This document shows, in pieces, positions 60,090 through 64,000 of a stretch of 64,000 nucleotides of DNA. The stretch comes from Deltaproteobacteria bacterium YD0425bin51 (GTDB lineage: Bacteria; Desulfobacterota; Desulfobacteria; Desulfobacterales; YD0425bin51). Location of the stretch: NCBI GenBank assembly GCA_002753225.1, contig PDZS01000010.1:62001-126000 (forward strand). The letters run 5' to 3'. A program made the position numbers and the translations under genes. Below the pieces are notes generated by a model. The model worked only from the letters and a program-made list of their open reading frames with translations. It did not search any database and had not been told where the DNA came from. Position 1 is the first letter of the stretch, and each line of letters starts with the position of its first letter.

Positions 60090-62645
60090 TTACAATGGTT
60101 CTCCGATCAAATTTACTACAGAATTAATAAAAGTTTCGTCTTGTAAACTGTTTTTTGTCAGGTAACAGTTAGCACCTGCTTCAAGACCTTGTTGCCTATA
60201 GTCCTCAGTATCCTTATATGAAACAATTATGACAGGCAATGATTTTAAATTGTCATCATTTTTAATATGAGTTATAAATTTAATTCCATCCATTCGAGGC
60301 ATATCAATATCTGAAATTACTAAATCAAAATTTTCTGTGCGTACAGCATTCCAACCATCCATACCATCAAAAGCCACATCAACTTCATATCCTTTTTTTT
60401 CAAGAAGTTTTTTCTCCATCTCTCTGATAGTAGCTGAATCTTCTACAACTAAAATTTTTTTGATTTTTTCCTTTGAAGTATTTATTTTAGATAGTTTTTT
60501 TCCCTTTAGTATATTTTCTATCGAATGAATTAGATCTTCTACATCGAATATTAATACAGGAGAGCCATCCAGCATAATTGCTGCTGCATTAATATCAGGT
60601 ATTTTGCCAAGTATAGGATCAAGAGGTCTTATTACAAGCTCGCATTCACCAATAAATCTATCAACTATAAGTCCATAAAAATTTGAACCATCGCTAACTA
60701 TCACCACAGGGTTTTCATCTTGATCATGTTCATATTGTTCAAATTCTAGGATGTCATCCATATATATAAGAGGAATATTAGAATTATCTAAGTTGAAGTA
60801 CTGCCTATTTTCAATAATTTTAAATTCATTTTTTGAAATTACAAAGACTTTCTCTATACGAGATAAGGGGAACCCATAAATTTCCTTATTGATTTCAACC
60901 AGAAATGTTTTAATAACTGAAAGAGTTAAAGGAAGCTTAAGATGAAAACTTGTACCTTGACCAAATATAGATGTTATACTAATAAATCCTCCGACCTCTT
61001 TTACCATATTATAAACAACATCTAAGCCAACACCTCTTCCAGATATTTCTGTTACTTTTGAAGCTGTTGAAAAACCGGGTAAAAATAAAAACTCCAAGAG
61101 TTCAGCGTCAGTCAGTTTTTCCACAATATCAGGGCTTGCAAGATTTTTTTGGATGACTTTTTCCCTTAGATTATCAAAATTTATACCTCTCCCATCGTCT
61201 GTGACCCTGATAATTAGCATTCCTGCTCTGTGAACTGCTTCTAAAAATATTTTTCCTGTCTCGGGTTTTCCTTTACTATACCTCTCTTCCATTGGCTCAA
61301 TTCCATGATCTATAGCATTACGCAATATGTGCGTTAAGGGAGCATCTAATTTTTCTAAAATATCACGGTCAACTTCAGTTGATTTACCTATTATTTCAAG
61401 TTGAATTTTTTTGTTTAATGTTCTAGAAAGATCGCGGACCATCCTTGGGAAATTTTTTATTCCATCAGAAAAGGGGCGCATCCGAATACCAATAACTTCA
61501 TGATAAATACCATCAGAAAGGAAAAAAGAACTGTTTATAAACATATCCAGATCATTTAATCTGGAATTAAGTGATAAGATAGATTCTTTATTTTTTTCTT
61601 TAGCGTTAATAAGCAATTCATGGATTTGTTTTAAATCAACCTCTTTTTTTGTTACTTCGCCCAGTTTCTCCAATATGTTAAGAAGTTCATTCTGGATCTT
61701 TTTTAGCATGATTAAAGAACCTAAAAATGGGGAAAACCATCTATCATTTACAACAATTTCACCTGTAAGTCCCATTAGCTTTTCAATTTTTGTTGCAGTA
61801 ACTCTAACCATTTTATCTTTATCTTCAGATTTTTGCTGAGATGGAACATTTGACACATTAACTTTTGAAACTGTTTTACCTTCTAAAATTAAAGATATTG
61901 AGTCAAGAAGGGTTTGAATCTGTTCTTTATTTTCAATTAACCATTGTTCAAGTCCTTTATCAAGAAATTCAGAAATGCTTTTAATAATATCAACGCTTTT
62001 TAGCAATATATCTATATTTTCTGGCCCAAGAGATATATCTTTTTTTTGAGCTGCAACAAAACAATCTTCCATGATATGAGCCAGTTGTACTGATATTTCG
62101 AGGTTCATAACTTTAGAACCCCCTTTAATGGAATGAGCAGCCCTCATCATTGATTCTATTTGGCTCGTGTCATTGGGATTACTTTCTAAAGATAACAAAC
62201 CATATGTTAAAACTTCTAAATGTGTCTCTATTTCTGTTCTGAAAAGATCGATCATGGATTTATCTTGGATTTTAGGGTAAGCAGGTATAATATCAACCTT
62301 ATGTTTAGAGATTGATTCGCCTGATTTTTCAAATGATAAATCAGAAAAGACTTTCAGCATATCAACATCTTTAGAAACTTTGTCAATATTCTCTGGCGTT
62401 AAAGACAACTTGCCTCTCTGGAAAGCAATCAAAGATTCCTCTATAGTTTGAGACAATTGGATTGCCTCTTCTATTTCCAAAATCTGTGCTCCCCCTTTAA
62501 TGGAATGAGCCGCCTTGATTAATGTTTCAGATTTATTTACAAATGCAGGGTTATTTCTTAATGAAATGAGCCCTTCTTTTAAAATTGCTGTATATGTCTC
62601 TACTTCAGATTTAAATAGATCGAGTAATGATGGTTCAAAATTCAT
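60090..62645 (-). CDS. cheA: CheA-type histidine kinase with two Hpt domains and a receiver
   Basis: An 851-residue chemosensory kinase. Hpt1 (1-105) and Hpt2 (125-235) each have AAHSIKGG with the phospho-His. No P2 domain is evident. The dimerisation/HATPase region (about 275-590) contains LDAPLTHILRNAIDHGIEP, DDGRGI, GFSTA and GRGVGLDVV. A CheW-like domain (about 595-725) and a C-terminal receiver (ILVVEDSATIREME, ISDIDMPRMDG, about 735-850) follow. It phosphorylates its own receiver and probably the receiver-cyclase encoded further along. The CheW gene overlaps its start by 11 bases. This is an alternative (non-flagellar-type) chemosensory layout. Confidence 0.94.
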   Translation of the reverse strand: MNFEPSLLDLFKSEVETYTAILKEGLISLRNNPAFVNKSETLIKAAHSIKGGAQILEIEEAIQLSQTIEESLIAFQRGKLSLTPENIDKVSKDVDMLKVFSDLSFEKSGESISKHKVDIIPAYPKIQDKSMIDLFRTEIETHLEVLTYGLLSLESNPNDTSQIESMMRAAHSIKGGSKVMNLEISVQLAHIMEDCFVAAQKKDISLGPENIDILLKSVDIIKSISEFLDKGLEQWLIENKEQIQTLLDSISLILEGKTVSKVNVSNVPSQQKSEDKDKMVRVTATKIEKLMGLTGEIVVNDRWFSPFLGSLIMLKKIQNELLNILEKLGEVTKKEVDLKQIHELLINAKEKNKESILSLNSRLNDLDMFINSSFFLSDGIYHEVIGIRMRPFSDGIKNFPRMVRDLSRTLNKKIQLEIIGKSTEVDRDILEKLDAPLTHILRNAIDHGIEPMEERYSKGKPETGKIFLEAVHRAGMLIIRVTDDGRGINFDNLREKVIQKNLASPDIVEKLTDAELLEFLFLPGFSTASKVTEISGRGVGLDVVYNMVKEVGGFISITSIFGQGTSFHLKLPLTLSVIKTFLVEINKEIYGFPLSRIEKVFVISKNEFKIIENRQYFNLDNSNIPLIYMDDILEFEQYEHDQDENPVVIVSDGSNFYGLIVDRFIGECELVIRPLDPILGKIPDINAAAIMLDGSPVLIFDVEDLIHSIENILKGKKLSKINTSKEKIKKILVVEDSATIREMEKKLLEKKGYEVDVAFDGMDGWNAVRTENFDLVISDIDMPRMDGIKFITHIKNDDNLKSLPVIIVSYKDTEDYRQQGLEAGANCYLTKNSLQDETFINSVVNLIGEPL

Positions 62646-63150
62646 AATTTTTGATTTTTATTTTAGATAAACTGTAAAAAAGGAGTTCCTCATCTAAAAA
62701 TGAAACTAATTTTTCATCCCATTTAAACATTGTTTTAGTAAAGGATTTTTTTGATTTTACAACACTATCCGGCATATTTTGCAATGAATTAATATCCACT
62801 CTATAGATACCATGAATTTCATCGACTGGGAAAGCAAAGTAATTGTTATTTTTGTTTATTATCATAATACGTTTGTAAATATGATTAGTTTTATTCTCTT
62901 CGTTAGAATAGTCTAATACCAAAAGTTTTTCTAAGGAAACATATAACCTTATTTCACCGCAAATATTAATAATTCCTTTTAAGACAGGATTTTTAGAATG
63001 AGGTATAGTGTGCAGCAATTTTGTACAATTTTTTGCATCTATAATTTTTTCAAGAACTATACTTGGTAAAGCTAACCATTCTTTCTGAATACGAAAAATA
63101 ACAATAGATACTGTTTCTGAAAGTTCTTCTTCAATATTTTTTTCTTCCAT
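62635..63150 (-). CDS. cheW: CheW-like coupling protein
   Basis: A 171-residue CheW-domain protein: VSIVIFRIQKEWLALPSIVLEKII, HSKNPVLKGIINICGEIRLYVSLEKLL, then RIMIINKNNNYFAFPVDEIHGIYRVD. It links the upstream chemoreceptor to the kinase. It is one base from the receptor gene and overlaps cheA, so the three form an operon. Confidence 0.9.
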   Translation of the reverse strand: MEEKNIEEELSETVSIVIFRIQKEWLALPSIVLEKIIDAKNCTKLLHTIPHSKNPVLKGIINICGEIRLYVSLEKLLVLDYSNEENKTNHIYKRIMIINKNNNYFAFPVDEIHGIYRVDINSLQNMPDSVVKSKKSFTKTMFKWDEKLVSFLDEELLFYSLSKIKIKNYEF

Positions 63151-64000
63151 TTAATTTTTTTTTACTTTAAAGCGGATTACTTCATCGTGTAACTGTTGTG
63201 CCGCATCATTTAAATTTTCTATTGCAGAGTATGTTTCTAATAAAGAATTTTTTGTCTTATGGGTTTCTTCGTTTAAATTTATCATGGAGTTATTAACCTC
63301 ATTAAAGCGAGGATATAGTGAATGGACTTCAGATATTATTTGGAACAACTTGGAACTGATTCGTTTGACATCTTCAGCATTTTTTCTCACTTCTCTGATA
63401 AAGTTATCCATTCCTGTTACTCCGGAATTTACAGCAGATTGCATCTCTTTTACCATTTTTTCGATATCCATTGTTGAAATAGCAGTTTGATCTGCTAACC
63501 TGCGAATTTCTCTAGCAACGACTGTAAATCCGCGTCCATATTCTCCAGCTTTTTCTGCTTCTATAGCTGCATTTAGAGAAAGTAAATTAGTCTGATCTGC
63601 TACTTTCCTTATTGTAGTAACTACATCTGTAATATTTTCAGCTTTTTCATTTATTTTTGTCAACTTTTCGGAAATAGATATTGAAGCATCCTCCATTATA
63701 TGCATTGCTTGAGCCATTTTAGCTAGGTTTGTTATCTCTTTCCCTTCTGTTTCTGTAGATGTGACATCTTTAATTGTTTGCGCTAAATCTTTATTTACAC
63801 TAGCAATTTCTTTAACTGAATTCATAACATTATCAGTTGATTCCACCTGAGATTTCATTATCAATTCTTGTTTTTTTGCGGTAGAATATAATTCTGCTGA
63901 GGATGATGTAATCTGAATGCCTGACTTTTGAATCTGTTGTATCATTAGTTGAAGTTTTTCTATAAAAATATTAAACAGCTTTGCAAGGGTACCTAGTTCA
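63151..64000 (-). CDS. Methyl-accepting chemotaxis protein, C-terminal part
   Basis: The coding frame continues past the window edge; only the signalling half is visible. From the edge it reads ELGTLAKLFNIFIEKLQ, the end of a HAMP domain, then the long coiled-coil with the receptor tip (VADQTNLLSLNAAIEAEKAGEYGRGFTVVAREIRRLADQT), which binds CheW and CheA. An internal ATG at 63945 is not the true start. The sensory domain lies outside the window. Confidence 0.93.
   Translation of the reverse strand, partial: ELGTLAKLFNIFIEKLQLMIQQIQKSGIQITSSSAELYSTAKKQELIMKSQVESTDNVMNSVKEIASVNKDLAQTIKDVTSTETEGKEITNLAKMAQAMHIMEDASISISEKLTKINEKAENITDVVTTIRKVADQTNLLSLNAAIEAEKAGEYGRGFTVVAREIRRLADQTAISTMDIEKMVKEMQSAVNSGVTGMDNFIREVRKNAEDVKRISSKLFQIISEVHSLYPRFNEVNNSMINLNEETHKTKNSLLETYSAIENLNDAAQQLHDEVIRFKVKKN

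Overview
The window looks like part of the chromosome of an AT-rich Desulfobacterota (deltaproteobacterial) species. The reasons are the housekeeping order recJ, DUF4911, two tRNA-Ser, dnaX, ybaB, recR, the DUF3786, DUF2889, DUF169 and DUF4911 families, many hybrid sensor kinases, and a chemosensory operon whose CheA carries a receiver. This placement is an inference from gene content; no 16S rRNA gene is present.

Bases 1-1710 hold aat, a DUF3786 gene and a small GxxExxY gene bounded by inverted repeats. Bases 1731-8183 are a plus-strand operon-like block: a short terminal polyketide synthase (KS-ACP-TE, with a mutated KS), a NodU/TobZ-type carbamoyltransferase, a UGT-type glycosyltransferase and a DUF2889 protein. 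A minus-strand hybrid kinase and a DUF1016 nuclease-like gene follow. Bases 12136-38681 are two giant AT-less PKS genes facing away from each other: 4726 aa on the minus strand (KR-ACP / KS-KR-ACP / KS-DH-ACP / KS-KR-ACP / KS-KR-ACP) and about 3943 aa on the plus strand (KR-ACP / KS-KR-ACP / KS-KR-cMT-ACP / KS-KR, truncated). Together with the TE protein this makes 8 KS, 8 KR, 1 DH, 1 cMT, no ER and no AT: a trans-AT-type line for a hydroxyl-rich, probably glycosylated and carbamoylated polyketide. No acyltransferase and no loading module lie in the window. Both giant proteins begin with a KR, and one KR is broken at each gene's outer end (N-terminal in one, C-terminal in the other), so the cluster looks rearranged, incomplete or misassembled.

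Palindromic repeats sit in frame inside the interdomain linkers of the giant PKS genes: five copies of a paired ATTCCC-N8-GGGAAT element and one 28-bp perfect palindrome.

Bases 38659-48548 carry a second hybrid kinase and assorted small, membrane, redox, phosphatase and periplasmic genes, including a secreted protein with a very good sigma-54 promoter. Bases 48655-50920 are a compact, apparently undescribed RiPP-like locus: a glycosyltransferase fused to what looks like the N-terminal part of a LanM dehydratase, followed by a nitrile-hydratase-leader (NHLP) precursor whose 18-residue core has no cysteine. It abuts the 3' end of ssrA. Bases 50987-57329 are conserved housekeeping genes (ssrA, recJ, two tRNA-Ser, dnaX, ybaB, recR, YkgJ-type, murI). 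Bases 57310-64000 are a chemosensory operon (MCP, CheW, Hpt-Hpt-CheA-REC) and a receiver-adenylate cyclase gene, with remnants of a type III restriction-modification-like locus between them.
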